In this document: positions 1 through 15,415 of the stretch, in pieces
Layout of the letters: each line of letters starts with the position of its first letter
How positions within the stretch are numbered: position 1 is the first letter of the stretch
Assembly: GCF_000381345.1 (NCBI RefSeq)
Contig: NZ_KB906399.1
Coordinates: 166,001 to 230,000, forward strand
DNA: 64,000 nt
Direction: 5' to 3'
DNA from: Deinococcus apachensis DSM 19763
Lineage (GTDB): Bacteria > Deinococcota > Deinococci > Deinococcales > Deinococcaceae
The notes under the pieces: generated by a model
Told to the model about the DNA's origin: nothing
Seen by the model: the letters and a program-made list of their open reading frames with translations, nothing else
The model's database searches: none
Translations under genes and position numbers: made by a program

Positions 1-1
1 T

Positions 2-781
2 GTTCACCTCACCCGCTGGCCGCAGGTGCGGGGGGAGCGGCTGGACGCGCGGCTGACCGCCGAGATGGCCGCCGTCATCAAGGTGGTGGAGCTGGGGCGG
101 GCGGTGCGCGGCACCCATAACCTCAAGACCCGGCAACCGCTAGCGAGCGCGACGGTGCGGGCGAGTACGCCGGAGCTGACGGACGCCCTGCGCCGCTCGC
201 AGGAACAGATCATGGAGGAACTGAACGTCAAGGGTGTGACATTCCTGGAGGGCGTGACGGACCTCGTGCAGTACAGCCTGCGCCCCAACCTCCCCGTGTT
301 GGGCAAGGTATACGGCAAGGCGCTGCCGCAGGTTCGCGCGGCGCTGTCAAACGCGGACGCGGCGGCGGTCGCCCACGCGGTCCAGAACGGCGAGAACTTC
401 ACCGTGGAGGCGAACGGGCAAAGCTTCACGCTGACGCCCGAACAGGTGCTGGTGGACGCGAGGGCGCCGGAAGGGGTGGCGGCAGCGGAGGACGGGGGGT
501 TCCTGGTCGCCTTCGACACGCACCTCACGCGCGAGCTGGTGCTGGAGGGCCTGGCCCGCGACCTGGTGCGGGGCATCCAGGAGGCGCGCAAGGCGGCGGG
601 CTTCGAGGTGCAGGACCGCATCCGTTTGAGCCTGGACCTGGGGGGCGATGCCCGCGAGGCGGCCGGGACCTGGCGCGACTTCATCGCCGGGGAGGTGCTG
701 GCGACCGAGCTGAATTTCGGCGCGGGCGAGGGCTATGCGGCGGAGGTAGAGGGCGGCGTGGCGTACCTGACGCGGCTCTGA
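2..781 (+). CDS. ileS: Isoleucyl-tRNA synthetase, C-terminal part (5' truncated)
   Basis: The reading frame is open from the window edge (frame starting at base 2) and ends at TGA 779-781, giving about 259 residues. It opens with VHLTRWPQVR, a stretch typical of class I synthetases just after the catalytic domain. It continues with an anticodon-binding helical region (GTHNLKTRQPL) and a C-terminal domain containing ELVLEGLARDLVRGIQEARK, which is characteristic of the long eukaryote-like IleRS clade. The enzyme charges tRNA-Ile in the cytoplasm. The catalytic HIGH and KMSKS motifs lie outside the window, so the assignment rests on the tail only; ValRS or LeuRS are less likely. Confidence 0.85.
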   Translation, partial: VHLTRWPQVRGERLDARLTAEMAAVIKVVELGRAVRGTHNLKTRQPLASATVRASTPELTDALRRSQEQIMEELNVKGVTFLEGVTDLVQYSLRPNLPVLGKVYGKALPQVRAALSNADAAAVAHAVQNGENFTVEANGQSFTLTPEQVLVDARAPEGVAAAEDGGFLVAFDTHLTRELVLEGLARDLVRGIQEARKAAGFEVQDRIRLSLDLGGDAREAAGTWRDFIAGEVLATELNFGAGEGYAAEVEGGVAYLTRL

Positions 782-893
782 GCAGGGCGGGGTGAGGGGC
801 GGGGCCTGTGGGCGTCCGCCCCTTTGCCCTTCTTTACGAACCCGCGGCGTGGGGCTCAGCAACGTCCCCCAGCATGGATGGCAGGAGGAGCTC

Positions 894-1088
894 ATGCCCT
901 ACCGCAGCGCCGCCGACCTGCCGCAGTCGCAGGTGGACCAGTACGACGACCATCAGAAGGACGCTTTCCTGAAAGCGTTCAACAAGGCGCTGGAGGAATA
1001 CGGCGGGGACGAACACCGTGCCTTCGCCGTGGCCCATGCTGCCGCCAAGAAGGCCGGGGACAAGGAGCGGCGCGAGCAGGACGAGTAG
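894..1088 (+). CDS. ChaB-like small protein
   Basis: A 64-residue protein starting MPYRSAADLP, with the ChaB-family pattern: an LP motif near the N-terminus, then a central helix (HQKDAFLKAFNKALEEYGG) and an AFAVAHAAAKKAG helix. The start at 894 was chosen over an upstream in-frame ATG (792) because the strong ribosome binding site GGAGGAG lies at 884-890 and the family homology begins exactly here. ChaB-fold proteins are small cytoplasmic proteins once linked to cation transport; the molecular role is uncertain. The very acidic and lysine-rich tail (KERREQDE) is probably flexible. Confidence 0.75.
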   Translation: MPYRSAADLPQSQVDQYDDHQKDAFLKAFNKALEEYGGDEHRAFAVAHAAAKKAGDKERREQDE

Positions 1089-1208
1089 CTCGGGATGGAG
1101 AGTCAGCAGTCCCGTCGGTTCACTATCTTTTGTATTAATCCCTTCTGCCGTCCTACTTGTCACCACCCCGGTACGTACACTTAAGGGCCAGGCTGGTTAA
1201 GCTGAGCC

Positions 1209-1979
1209 ATGACCTGGGACCCCGAGCAGTACCACCGCCACCGTGAAGCGCGCGATGCACCCGCCCGCGATCTGCTCGCCCTGATTCCCGACCTCCCCTA
1301 CCGGGACATCGTGGACCTGGGGTGCGGGACGGGAGAGCACACCCGGAGGCTTGCGGAGCGTTTTCCAGCCGCGCAAGTGATGGGGCTGGACAGCAGCGCC
1401 GAGATGCTGGCGAGGGCGGACGCGCGGGGCGTGCCCAATCTGCAGTTCGAGCGTGGGGACATTCTCGACCTCGGGGGCGAGTACGACCTGCTCTTCTCGA
1501 ATGCGGCCCTCCAGTGGCTGCCGGATCATGCGGCGCTGCTGTTCGGGCTCTGGAGGCACCTGCGGCCCGGTGGGGTGATCGCCGTCCAAGTCCCAGCCAA
1601 CCACGACCACGGCAGCCACCGCCTGCTGACCGAGACGGCGGAGGAGTTCGCGGCGGAACTCGGCGGGTTCACCCGCTTCGGCACGGCGCAGGGGGCCTCG
1701 CCGGTCCTGACCCCGGCCGCCTACGCCGAGACGCTGGACGAGCTGGGGGGGGTGGACATCACGGCGATCAGCAAGGTGTACCCGGTGGTGCTGCCCGGCG
1801 CGGAGGGTGTGCTGGACTGGACACGGGGCACGGCGCTCGTACCGTACCTATCGCGGCTGAGTGCGGAGGACGGGGAGCGGTTCGTCACCGCGTATCTGGG
1901 CAGGCTGCGGGAACGCTGGCCGGGGGAGCGGGTGTTCTACGCCTTCACGCGGGTGCTGTTCACGGCGCGCAGAGGGTGA
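1209..1979 (+). CDS. tam: Trans-aconitate 2-methyltransferase-like SAM methyltransferase
   Basis: A 256-residue class I methyltransferase. The SAM-binding motif I is VDLGCGTGEHTRRL at about residues 37-50, the acidic residue of motif II is in VMGLDSS, and the Tam-like stretch LFSNAALQWLPDH follows at about 98-110. Tam enzymes methylate trans-aconitate, which forms spontaneously from the TCA intermediate cis-aconitate and inhibits aconitase. Start, length and the MTWDPEQYHRH opening all fit the Tam family. A TAAGCT hexamer (1198-1203) lies 5 nt before ATG and could give a leaderless or very short leader transcript. The gene ends 4 nt before the convergent degV-like gene. Confidence 0.75.
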   Translation: MTWDPEQYHRHREARDAPARDLLALIPDLPYRDIVDLGCGTGEHTRRLAERFPAAQVMGLDSSAEMLARADARGVPNLQFERGDILDLGGEYDLLFSNAALQWLPDHAALLFGLWRHLRPGGVIAVQVPANHDHGSHRLLTETAEEFAAELGGFTRFGTAQGASPVLTPAAYAETLDELGGVDITAISKVYPVVLPGAEGVLDWTRGTALVPYLSRLSAEDGERFVTAYLGRLRERWPGERVFYAFTRVLFTARRG

Positions 1980-1983
1980 AAGC

Positions 1984-2829
1984 TCAGGCCAGCAGGGGCC
2001 GGGCCATCAGGCCATAGGTGCCGGGGCCGACGTGGGCGCCGATGACCGGCCCCATGAGTTGCACCCGGCCCCGGGCGACGTTCAGGCGGCTGGCGTCTAT
2101 CGCGGCCTTGAGTTCAGCGATGCGGGTGGGGTCGCGCCCCGCGTGCCCGATGGTGACGGCGACGGGATCGCGGCCGAAGCGTTCCTCAAGCTGCGCGAGG
2201 ATGTCACGTGCAGCCTGGGAGGCCCGCACCCGCCGCACCGGCTGGAGGCGGCCCTCGTCGAAGCGCAGGATGGGCCGCACGCCGAGCATGTTGCCGATCA
2301 GGGCCTGAGTGCGCGAGAGGCGGCCGCCCCGCCGCAGGTACTCCAGGGTGGGCACGGTGAATTCGGCGAGGAGGTCCTTCTGCACGGCCTGGATCGCCCC
2401 CAGCGCGGCCGCCATGTCGCCGCCCGCGCGGATCGCCTCACACGCCGCGATGGCCGCCTCGGCAAGCGGCAGGGACGCCAGGCCGCTGTCCACGACCTGA
2501 ATCCGGCTTCCGGCCTTCAGGGCCTGGGCCGCCTGCCGGGCATGTTCCGCCGTGGCCGAGAGCTGCCCGCTGAGGTGGAGGCTGATCACGCCCTCGTGCG
2601 TGGCGAGGAGGTCGCGGTAGGTCGCCTCGAAGGCCGCCTGCGTGGCGGGCTGGGTGCTCACCTCGCCGCCCCCCCGCTGGTGGTCGTACACGGCGTCGGG
2701 GTCGATGTCCTGCCAATCCAGAAAGGAGCGGCCCCGCAGCAGCACGTGCAGCGGCACGACGCGCAGGCCGAAGTCGCGGGCGACATCGGGGTGAAGATCA
2801 CAGGTGGAGTCGGTGACGATGGCGAGCAT
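1984..2829 (-). CDS. DegV family fatty-acid-binding protein
   Basis: A 281-residue cytoplasmic protein starting [12 protein letters not shown], the hallmark DegV opening. Other family motifs are [30 protein letters not shown] and [27 protein letters not shown]. DegV proteins bind a fatty acid and, in Gram-positives, act as FakB subunits presenting it to a FakA kinase; no FakA is visible here. The start at 2829 is preferred to longer alternatives because the family begins here and a TAAGGT box (2838-2843, minus strand) ends 8 nt upstream, fitting a leaderless start. Confidence 0.88.
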   Translation of the reverse strand: MLAIVTDSTCDLHPDVARDFGLRVVPLHVLLRGRSFLDWQDIDPDAVYDHQRGGGEVSTQPATQAAFEATYRDLLATHEGVISLHLSGQLSATAEHARQAAQALKAGSRIQVVDSGLASLPLAEAAIAACEAIRAGGDMAAALGAIQAVQKDLLAEFTVPTLEYLRRGGRLSRTQALIGNMLGVRPILRFDEGRLQPVRRVRASQAARDILAQLEERFGRDPVAVTIGHAGRDPTRIAELKAAIDASRLNVARGRVQLMGPVIGAHVGPGTYGLMARPLLA

Positions 2830-2948
2830 GTGGGGCCACCTTAGACAGCGAGGGCGCACACGATTCTGACAGGAGGCGTGTAGCCTCTGCCCTGGATCGG
2901 CCGCGGAACGCACCTGTGAGCGCCGCGCGGAGAGGAGGCCGGTGGTCC

Positions 2949-2954
2949 TATACT
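2949..2954 (+). promoter_or_regulatory. -10 box for bshA (leaderless)
   Basis: TATACT ends 8 nt before the bshA ATG (2963), leaving no room for a ribosome binding site; transcription is expected to start at or next to the A of ATG. Confidence 0.65.
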
Positions 2955-2962
2955 CGGCAGTT

Positions 2963-4108
2963 ATGGCGCCCATTCCAGAAAAGATTGCCGTGCTGTGCCA
3001 CGTGGGGGCGGGGGGCTCCGGGGTGGTCGCCACCGAGCTGGGGCTCAAGGTCGCCCAAGCCGGGCACGAGGTCCACTTCGTCGGCCCGGCGGTACCGTTC
3101 CGGCTCTCGGGGCACCAGGGGGTGGGGGGGCCTTTTTATCACCAGGTGAGCGGCTTCGCCTACGCGCTGTTCGAGCAGCCGTACCCGGAACTCGCGGCGG
3201 CGAACACGCTGACGGAAGTCATCCTGGAGCAGGGCGTGAGCCTCACGCACGCGCACTACGCGATTCCGCACGCGACCGCCGCGATCCACGCTCGGGCCAT
3301 CACCGGGAGAAGCCGCGTCATCACCACCCTGCACGGCACCGACGTGACGCTGGTGGGCGCCGAGCCCGCCTTCCGGCACACGACCCGGCACGCCATCGAG
3401 CGCAGCGACCACGTGACGGCGGTGTCGCACTTCCTGGCGGCGCAGACGCGCGAGGTGTTCGACGTGGACCGCGAGATCGAGGTGATTCACAATTTTGTGG
3501 ACTCGGGGCGTTTCACGCGCGTGACCGACCCCGCCGTGCGCGCCCGCTTCGCGCACCCGGACGAGGCCTTGATTGTGCATGTCTCCAACTTCCGGCCCAT
3601 CAAACGGGTGGAGGACGTGGTGCAGGTCTTCGCCCGGGTGGCGAGCGAGATTCCCGCCCGGCTGCTGATGGTGGGGGACGGCCCCGAGCGGCCCCGAGCG
3701 GTCGAACTCGCCGGGCAGCTCGGCGTTACCGGGCGCACGCACTTCCTGGGCTCGTTCCCGGACGTGCAGACGGTGCTGGGGATCAGCGACCTGTTCCTGC
3801 TGCCGTCGTCGCAGGAGAGCTTCGGCCTGGCCGCGCTGGAGGCGATGAGCTGCGAGGTTCCCGTCGTCGCCTCCGACGCGGGCGGCATCCCTGAGGTCGT
3901 GGAGGACGGTGTGACCGGCTTCCTCGCCCCGGTCCGCGACGTGGACGCGATGGCCGACGCGGCGCTGCGGATCCTGCGCGACCGCGACCTGTATCTGGCG
4001 ATGGGCGCGGCGGCCCGGCGGGCGGCCCTCACCCGCTTCCACCCGGACCGGATCGTGCCGCAGTACCTCGCAGCGTACGCGCAGACGGTGGCGGGACAGG
4101 TGGTGTGA
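2963..4108 (+). CDS. bshA: N-acetyl-alpha-D-glucosaminyl L-malate synthase (bacillithiol step 1)
   Basis: A 381-residue GT-B retaining glycosyltransferase of family GT4. The N-terminal domain has [16 protein letters not shown], and [11 protein letters not shown] is typical of BshA. The C-terminal domain has [23 protein letters not shown] and the catalytic E-x7-E region [14 protein letters not shown]. BshA joins GlcNAc from UDP-GlcNAc to L-malate, the first step of bacillithiol synthesis, the main low-molecular-weight thiol in Deinococcus. The start at 2963 is 8 nt after TATACT (2949-2954), so the transcript is probably leaderless; an in-frame ATG at 2942 lies upstream of that box and is unlikely. 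bshB and bshC are not evident nearby. Confidence 0.87.
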   Translation: MAPIPEKIAVLCHVGAGGSGVVATELGLKVAQAGHEVHFVGPAVPFRLSGHQGVGGPFYHQVSGFAYALFEQPYPELAAANTLTEVILEQGVSLTHAHYAIPHATAAIHARAITGRSRVITTLHGTDVTLVGAEPAFRHTTRHAIERSDHVTAVSHFLAAQTREVFDVDREIEVIHNFVDSGRFTRVTDPAVRARFAHPDEALIVHVSNFRPIKRVEDVVQVFARVASEIPARLLMVGDGPERPRAVELAGQLGVTGRTHFLGSFPDVQTVLGISDLFLLPSSQESFGLAALEAMSCEVPVVASDAGGIPEVVEDGVTGFLAPVRDVDAMADAALRILRDRDLYLAMGAAARRAALTRFHPDRIVPQYLAAYAQTVAGQVV

Positions 4109-4111
4109 GGG

Positions 4112-4753
4112 TCAGCCTTTCACGGTCTCGGTCGGGAGATGCGAGGCGTCGGCCAGCCGCACCGTCTGCCAACTCTCGCCGTCCCAGGTGAGTTCCGACA
4201 GGGCGGTATTCACGTGTAGGGTGGCGCGGCTGGCCCAGTTGCTCTGAAAATCGAGTGCCAGCAGTTCGCTCAGCGCCGCGCTGATGGCGACGCCGTGCGT
4301 GACCAGGATGAGGGTCTGGCCCGGGCGCAGGTGGGCCTGGATGTGCCGCACGATGCGTTCCGCGACCTCGGAAAAAGACTCGCCGTTCGGAAAACGGAAG
4401 TCCGGGTGCCCGCCCAGCCAGCGGGCGAAGTCCTCGGGGTGGGTGCCCTGCAATTCGGTAAAGGTCTGGCCGCCCCAGTCCCCCACATCGATCTCGCGCA
4501 GGTCGGGATGCGGGCTGAGGGGGAGGCCGAGTTCGGCAGAGATGGTCTCGGCGGTCTGCACGGCCCGCGGCAGGTCGCTGGTGTGAAGCACGGGCTCGGG
4601 AAATCTCATCAGGCCGAGATGGCGGGCGAGCGCGGCAGCCTGGGTCCACCCGGTCGCATTGAGGGAGGTGTTGTCGTGTCCCTGAAAACGACCCTCAGCG
4701 TTCTTGGCAGTCTGTCCGTGGCGGATCAGGAGGAGGTGCGTGGGGTCGGTCAT
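4112..4753 (-). CDS. Histidine phosphatase family protein (phosphoglycerate-mutase-like)
   Basis: A 213-residue protein with the RHG motif [20 protein letters not shown] at the N-terminus, the second arginine in [12 protein letters not shown], the acid in [10 protein letters not shown] and the C-terminal catalytic histidine in [18 protein letters not shown]. This matches the cofactor-independent-of-2,3-BPG phosphatase branch (CobC/GpmB-like). The substrate cannot be read from the sequence. The start MTDPTHLLL was chosen because the RHG motif then lies 10 residues in, as in the family; longer in-frame starts would run into the uvrC promoter. It is convergent with bshA (3 nt apart) and divergent from uvrC. 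Confidence 0.85.
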   Translation of the reverse strand: MTDPTHLLLIRHGQTAKNAEGRFQGHDNTSLNATGWTQAAALARHLGLMRFPEPVLHTSDLPRAVQTAETISAELGLPLSPHPDLREIDVGDWGGQTFTELQGTHPEDFARWLGGHPDFRFPNGESFSEVAERIVRHIQAHLRPGQTLILVTHGVAISAALSELLALDFQSNWASRATLHVNTALSELTWDGESWQTVRLADASHLPTETVKG

Positions 4754-4850
4754 GGCTCGCCATTCTGTCACGCCGCGACCCATCAAGTCCCAAGATTTCT
4801 GCGGCCACAGCCCACTTTTGTGCTTCCCTACTTGACCTAGGCTGGGGGTA

Positions 4851-6701
<1,851 letters not shown>

Positions 6702-6756
6702 GGAGTGGACAGGGCTCAAGGCTGTGCGGCAGTGGGATGACCTTCCACTTCCGACC

Positions 6757-7097
6757 CGTCCCGCTGCGTTGAGCGGGGCAAGCTGACGCTTGCCACCCCC
6801 TCTGCAAGGAGTTCTGCGAGTCCCAGTCTCCCCCACAAGGGGGGGAGGAGGAACAGCGCAAGGCTCTTGCTCTTTAAAACCGTCTCTTGTGGACGGCCCA
6901 TGCCTGCCCTCAGCTCGCACTCGCACGGCCTTCACCCGCCTTGCTCGCGCAGCGAGACGATGGGCCCACGACTCGGCGAACAGCAAGATCAAACCTTGCG
7001 CGTGGAGAAAAGCGACCACGGGCGCGGCGGGCAGGCCACTTGCCGAGCGCAGCGCCGCTCCCCCCTGCCCCCACTGGGGGTAGGGGGGTGGGGGCAA
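6757..7097. repeat. Dispersed intergenic repeat, copy A
   Basis: This gene-free stretch after uvrC matches 58470-58789 in the same orientation. The best block is 6828-7097 against 58527-58789, sharing runs such as CTCCCCCACAAGG, AAAACCGTCTCTTGTG, CGCACGGCCTTCACC, CCTTGCTCGCGCAGCGAGAC and GAGAAAAGCGACCACGGGCG. Open frames in it are low-complexity and not conserved between copies, so I read it as non-coding. It ends in a G/C-rich run (7061-7097) that can fold. The bases before it (6702-6756) and after it (7098-7149) show nothing I can name. Confidence 0.75.
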
Positions 7098-7149
7098 ACT
7101 GGCCGATCAAACCCCAAAACCCAGTCCAAATCATGCCACCGCAGGCCAA

Positions 7150-7188
7150 AGAGCACCGCCCCCTCGTCAGCGGAGGGGGCGGTGCTCT
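7150..7188 (-). terminator. Strong hairpin, probable terminator of the small gene at 7205-7393
   Basis: A perfect 16-bp stem (7150-7165 with 7173-7188) and a 7-nt loop. On the minus strand it is followed by a short TTT and lies 16 nt past the stop of the small minus-strand gene. The T-tract is short, so efficiency is uncertain; it could also stop transcription entering from uvrC. Confidence 0.6.
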
Positions 7189-7204
7189 ACAAAGACACAG
7201 CCGA

Positions 7205-7393
7205 TCATGCGGGGCGGACCCGCGGGCGCAGGTGAAGGGCGCTCAACAGGACTTCGAGGCGGGACGGCGCGTGCCGCTCAGGGTGGGCAGCCCGGGCCAG
7301 GCGCTCACGCTGGGCCTCGGCGCGGAGAGCTTCGGCGCGATCACGGTGAAGACGAAGGTGCAGCTCAGCGTTGGCAGGATGAAGAGAGGTCAT
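7205..7393 (-). CDS. Small basic helical protein, unknown function
   Basis: A 62-residue product, [10 protein letters not shown] to LRPRVRPA, hidden under longer spurious frames. It is supported by an AAAGGAAAG ribosome binding site 5-6 nt before ATG, a composition strongly biased to A, E, L and R ([21 protein letters not shown], a likely amphipathic helix), and a perfect 16-bp hairpin just after the stop. It has no membrane segment or cysteine. Short Arg/Ala-rich proteins of this type occur in many bacteria without a known function. It is divergent from the PAP2 gene. I do not recognise a family. Confidence 0.65.
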   Translation of the reverse strand: MTSLHPANAELHLRLHRDRAEALRAEAQRERLARAAHPERHAPSRLEVLLSALHLRPRVRPA

Positions 7394-7530
7394 GGTTGCT
7401 TTCCTTTCCGCCGCTCGGCACTCCAGCTTCCCGGCTGCCCCCATGGTGCGCCCAGGGACCCTGGCCGGGCATCGGCGGGGTGGCGCAGGCCGCGTGGGCC
7501 GAATGGCGGAGGGGCCGCGCGCACCCGGCC

Positions 7531-7536
7531 TAGAGT
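7531..7536 (+). promoter_or_regulatory. -10 box for the PAP2 gene (leaderless)
   Basis: TAGAGT with 7 nt to the ATG at 7544 and no Shine-Dalgarno sequence between. Confidence 0.55.
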
Positions 7537-7543
7537 GGGGGGG

Positions 7544-8224
7544 ATGCGCCGCCTCCCGCACCTGCTCGCCCGCCACTGGACACGGCTCGCCCTGCTGCTG
7601 CTGGGGATTCTCCTGCCCCTGCTGCTGCTCGCCGACCTGACGAAGGATGTGTTCCGGGAGGGGGGCTACCCGTGGGACCGGAGCGTCCTGGCGTGGTACG
7701 CCGCGCACCGAACGCCGGAGCTGACGCGCCTGGCGCGGGCGCTCGCGCTGCTGGGGGGCGTGCCACTGCTGCCGCTCGTGACCGCCGCGATCACGCTCGG
7801 GCTCGTGCGGGTGGGGGCGCGGGCCCACGCCTGGTTCCTGGCTGCCGCCGTGGGCGGGGCGACCCTGCTGAACGTGCTGGCGAAGGTCATCTTCCAGCGG
7901 CCCCGCCCGGACGAACTCGGGGCCGTGCTGGTCGAGCCGGGGTACTCCTTTCCCAGCGGCCACGCGATGAGCAACATGGCCTTCGGCTTCGCCCTCGCTC
8001 TGGTGTTCTGGCGCTCGCGGGTGGGGTGGCCCGCCGCGGTGCTGGGGGCGGTGTGGGCACTTGCGGTGGGACTGAGCCGCAACTACCTGGGGGTGCATTA
8101 CCCCAGCGATGTGCTGGCGGGCTTCGCCGCGTCGGCGGTCTGGGTGACGGGGTTGTACCTGATCCTGGGGCAGCGCTGGCCGCGGCTGCGGCGCTCCCCC
8201 AGGGGCGAGCGGGACACGCGCTGA
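7544..8224 (+). CDS. PAP2 superfamily membrane phosphatase
   Basis: A 226-residue protein with about six hydrophobic segments and the three PAP2 catalytic motifs: KVIFQRPRP (motif 1), PSGHAMSN (motif 2) and [13 protein letters not shown] (motif 3). Such enzymes dephosphorylate lipid phosphates such as phosphatidic acid or undecaprenyl pyrophosphate at the outer face of the membrane; which one cannot be told here. TAGAGT (7531-7536) ends 7 nt before ATG, so the start at 7544 is leaderless and the longer upstream in-frame extension through the repeat is rejected. Confidence 0.9.
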   Translation: MRRLPHLLARHWTRLALLLLGILLPLLLLADLTKDVFREGGYPWDRSVLAWYAAHRTPELTRLARALALLGGVPLLPLVTAAITLGLVRVGARAHAWFLAAAVGGATLLNVLAKVIFQRPRPDELGAVLVEPGYSFPSGHAMSNMAFGFALALVFWRSRVGWPAAVLGAVWALAVGLSRNYLGVHYPSDVLAGFAASAVWVTGLYLILGQRWPRLRRSPRGERDTR

Positions 8225-8357
8225 GCCCACCCGGCCGGGCGCCGCTGGAACGTAGTGCAGTCGACCGGCCCCAAGTGTGGCGTGTCGCCCCGCGGACAAG
8301 GCAGAGTGAAGGAAGGATATGCTCATAACTGTGTCCGGGGAGGAGCGGTGGACACGC

Positions 8358-8363
8358 TAGAAT
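8358..8363 (+). promoter_or_regulatory. -10 box for the beta-helix gene (leaderless)
   Basis: TAGAAT with 7 nt to the ATG at 8371; no ribosome binding site between. Confidence 0.55.
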
Positions 8364-8370
8364 GACCTGA

Positions 8371-9639
<1,269 letters not shown>

Positions 9640-9656
9640 TTCCGTAGTTCCGGCTC

Positions 9657-12025
<2,369 letters not shown>

Positions 12026-12037
12026 GGGCCACAGTAT

Positions 12038-12069
12038 GACGCCCGCTCCCGGGGACCGGAACGGGCGTC
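12038..12069 (-). terminator. Possible terminator between copD and lysC
   Basis: GACGCCCG (12038-12045) pairs with CGGGCGTC (12062-12069), with a 16-nt GC-rich loop, between the copD stop and the lysC -10 box. There is no clear T-tract. Confidence 0.35.
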
Positions 12070-12086
12070 TGGGCAGGGGGCGCGGC

Positions 12087-12893
12087 TCAGGGCGGGGCGG
12101 TGGTATGGGCGTGCTCCCCGTGCGTGGGCGGAGAGGTGGTGCCCAGCGCGGCGGACACGCCCAGCACACCCAGCAGCAGCAGCGTCTCCAGGGCGAGGTG
12201 GCGGCGCACGGCCCGCCCCCGGGCAAAGGCGCGGCGCACGAGCACGGCGGCAAGCAGGGTGAGGGCCGCCACGCCCAGCTTGACGAGCAGGGTCCGCCCG
12301 TACAGGCTCTCCGGAAGCGCGAGGAGGTTTCCGGCGTGCCGCACGGTGAGCAGGATGCCCGTGCCCACCAGAAGGGCCACGCAGGTCAGGGCGACGGGCG
12401 TGAAGCGCCGAGCGAGGGCGGGGGTGGGCCCGGGTACGGTCAGCAGGGCCAGAACCCCGCCCAGCCACACGCCCATCGCCCCCACGTGCAGGACGGTGAG
12501 AACCCGGGTGCCGGGGCCGTGCGACCCGCCGTGCCCCTCCCCCGCCACCCCCCACAGGAAGAGGGCGGCGGGCAGAACTGACAACCATCCGGGCCAGCCG
12601 GACAGCTCGGCGGCGAGGAGGAGCGCCCCCCCCATCACCGCCGTTAGGGCGGCGCGGCCCGGCGCGGTCGTCGTGACGTAGGCGAGCACGTCCGGGAAGG
12701 TCAGGAAGCCGAGGTCGCTCAGCGTCCAGCCGACCTCCAGCGCCGCCCCCAGCACCAGCAGCGCGAACCCCAGCGCCAGCCAGCCCGGACGGGGATGGGC
12801 GGGCGTGAACGCGCGGCGGGCGAAGGCGCCCCCGACCAGGAGCAGCGTGCCCAGCGCGGTCAGGAACCCGGCGGCGGCCAGGGCGGGGAGCAT
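12087..12893 (-). CDS. copD: CopD family copper resistance membrane protein
   Basis: A 268-residue integral membrane protein with about seven to eight hydrophobic segments and the CopD-family stretches [19 protein letters not shown] and [20 protein letters not shown]. Histidines such as those in [11 protein letters not shown] and the C-terminal HGEHAHTT could bind copper. CopD works with periplasmic CopC in copper uptake or resistance. The gene starts 10 nt after copC and is last in a four-gene minus-strand cluster (DUF2946-like, ycnI, copC, copD). Confidence 0.85.
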   Translation of the reverse strand: MLPALAAAGFLTALGTLLLVGGAFARRAFTPAHPRPGWLALGFALLVLGAALEVGWTLSDLGFLTFPDVLAYVTTTAPGRAALTAVMGGALLLAAELSGWPGWLSVLPAALFLWGVAGEGHGGSHGPGTRVLTVLHVGAMGVWLGGVLALLTVPGPTPALARRFTPVALTCVALLVGTGILLTVRHAGNLLALPESLYGRTLLVKLGVAALTLLAAVLVRRAFARGRAVRRHLALETLLLLGVLGVSAALGTTSPPTHGEHAHTTAPP

Positions 12894-12903
12894 GGGTCGC
12901 GGC

Positions 12904-13302
12904 TCAGCCCACCCGGAAGACGGAATGCCCGCTGACCGGGTGCCCGTCATCCGAGAGGATGTGCCAGACGATGAGGTAGGCGCCGGGTTTCAGACCCGCG
13001 TGTAGCGGCAGCCGGACACGGGCGGCCATCCCGGTCAACTTCGGTGCCGTGTCGGCCCGCATGGCCGCGTCGTCCTTGCGGGCGAGGGCGGCAGCGACCG
13101 TCTTCTCCACGTCCGCCCCGGCGGGCAGGGGCACCACCTTGAAGGTCGAGAAGCGCAGGTTGATGGGCTCGTCGAAGGTCAGCGTGACGGTTTTGAGGGC
13201 GGTCACCCGGGCATTTGCGGCGGGCGTCACCGAGGTCACCTCGGTGTGGGCGAGCGCGGAGCCCAGCGTCAGGGCGGCGATCAGGGGGAGCAGAAAGCGC
13301 AT
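12904..13302 (-). CDS. copC: CopC-type periplasmic copper-binding protein
   Basis: A 132-residue protein with signal peptide [18 protein letters not shown]. Predicted cleavage leaves an N-terminal histidine ([13 protein letters not shown]), the first Cu(II) ligand in CopC proteins. The conserved C-terminal motif [18 protein letters not shown] supplies further ligands. The beta-sandwich fold and length match CopC. An AAAGGA ribosome binding site precedes ATG 13302. It forms a cluster with YcnI upstream and CopD downstream, the usual companions. Confidence 0.88.
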   Translation of the reverse strand: MRFLLPLIAALTLGSALAHTEVTSVTPAANARVTALKTVTLTFDEPINLRFSTFKVVPLPAGADVEKTVAAALARKDDAAMRADTAPKLTGMAARVRLPLHAGLKPGAYLIVWHILSDDGHPVSGHSVFRVG

Positions 13303-13349
13303 GGGAGTCCTTTCGGGAGGGGAGGGCGCGGGACCTCTCCCCCGGGCAT

Positions 13350-13802
13350 TTACTTGACGGTGGTCTTGCTTGCGGGCGTCTTCTCGGGGTCGGTGTCGTC
13401 CCAGGCGACGACCGAGCCGTCCGCGTAGGTCTGGTACACCTTCCAGCTCAGGGTGCCCGCCTGTTCCGGGTTGCGCGCCTGGAAGAAGAAGCGGGCGTAT
13501 TCCATCGGCGCGATACGCCCCCGCCAGGTCACCTCGGTCACCAGCCCGGCGTCGTTGAGCTTGACTGTGCGGGTGAAGCCGGGCATGACCTGGAAGCGGG
13601 TGATCGTCAGGCCCGCCGGGACGACGAGGCGAACCTGAGTGGTGGCGACCTCTTTTTCGGTGGGGACGCCCAGGCGGTAGGTCTCGGAGGCGCTGGCCTT
13701 GCTCTCGGCGAGGCCCGTCTCGGTGCGAACCGTGGCGTGTGCGGCAGCGACGGGCAGGAGCAGGGCGAGGAAGAGGGGCAGGCAACGGCGGAACTGGGGC
13801 AT
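13350..13802 (-). CDS. YcnI-like DUF1775 copper-associated protein
   Basis: A 150-residue protein with signal peptide [23 protein letters not shown]. The mature domain follows the YcnI pattern ([45 protein letters not shown]). DUF1775 proteins bind copper through an N-terminal histidine and often neighbour CopC/CopD; in this protein the residues after cleavage are HATVRTE or ATVRTE, depending on the exact site. It lacks the long C-terminal membrane anchor of some homologues. Confidence 0.8.
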   Translation of the reverse strand: MPQFRRCLPLFLALLLPVAAAHATVRTETGLAESKASASETYRLGVPTEKEVATTQVRLVVPAGLTITRFQVMPGFTRTVKLNDAGLVTEVTWRGRIAPMEYARFFFQARNPEQAGTLSWKVYQTYADGSVVAWDDTDPEKTPASKTTVK

Positions 13803-13880
13803 GAATTCTCCAGTGGGTGAGCGGGAGGTCGGCGCCCGTGGAAAGGGCGTCCCTCGGAAGGTCGGATTGGGTGCGGGACT

Positions 13881-14237
13881 TCAGGCCGACGCGCGGGGTG
13901 GGGCGCGGGCGTCCGCGTGGGCCGCGAAGGCGTGTGCGGCACGAGGCGCGGGCGGCAGGGTATGAGCCAGGCGCTCCACCCCGGGAGGCACGGGGAGGGA
14001 CGCCTGCGGCACATCGGAAAAGGCCCCGGTCAGGCAGAACAGGCAGTGGGCGTCGTGGGTCATTCCCGGAGGGGACCCAGGCCCGGGCGTCATGCTGCCG
14101 CACGAATCCTCGTGATGAGCCTGGACACCCATCGGCGACAGGTCGGGCAGGCTCCGTAGCGGGTAAGCCAGCCCCGCGACCAGCGTCAGCAGCGCGGCCA
14201 GCAGTCGCACGCGGCGGGTCCAGCGCAGGGGGGGCAC
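13881..14237 (-). CDS. DUF2946-like small protein with HxxCxxC motif
   Basis: A 118-residue protein starting at GTG 14237: TACAAT (14244-14249) ends 6 nt upstream, a leaderless pattern, whereas the longer frame from 14324 crosses that promoter. An N-terminal hydrophobic segment ([16 protein letters not shown]) is followed by [10 protein letters not shown] and [12 protein letters not shown], His/Cys motifs like those of DUF2946 proteins often found beside copper genes. The C-terminal half is alanine/proline-rich with several histidines. It probably is the first gene of the copper cluster; metal binding is inferred, not proven. Confidence 0.65.
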   Translation of the reverse strand: MPPLRWTRRVRLLAALLTLVAGLAYPLRSLPDLSPMGVQAHHEDSCGSMTPGPGSPPGMTHDAHCLFCLTGAFSDVPQASLPVPPGVERLAHTLPPAPRAAHAFAAHADARAPPRASA

Positions 14238-14250
14238 GGGCGCATTGTAG

Positions 14251-15408
<1,158 letters not shown>

Positions 15409-15415
15409 GAAGCTG

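Noticed and set aside
4754..4850. A radiation/desiccation response motif upstream of uvrC
   Set aside because: I looked for the 17-bp RDRM palindrome near uvrC and recG and saw no match; these genes have ordinary leaderless promoters.
6910..7149. Small frames inside repeat copy A as protein genes
   Set aside because: The equivalent frames are not conserved in copy B, while non-coding blocks are; the repeat is better explained as non-coding.
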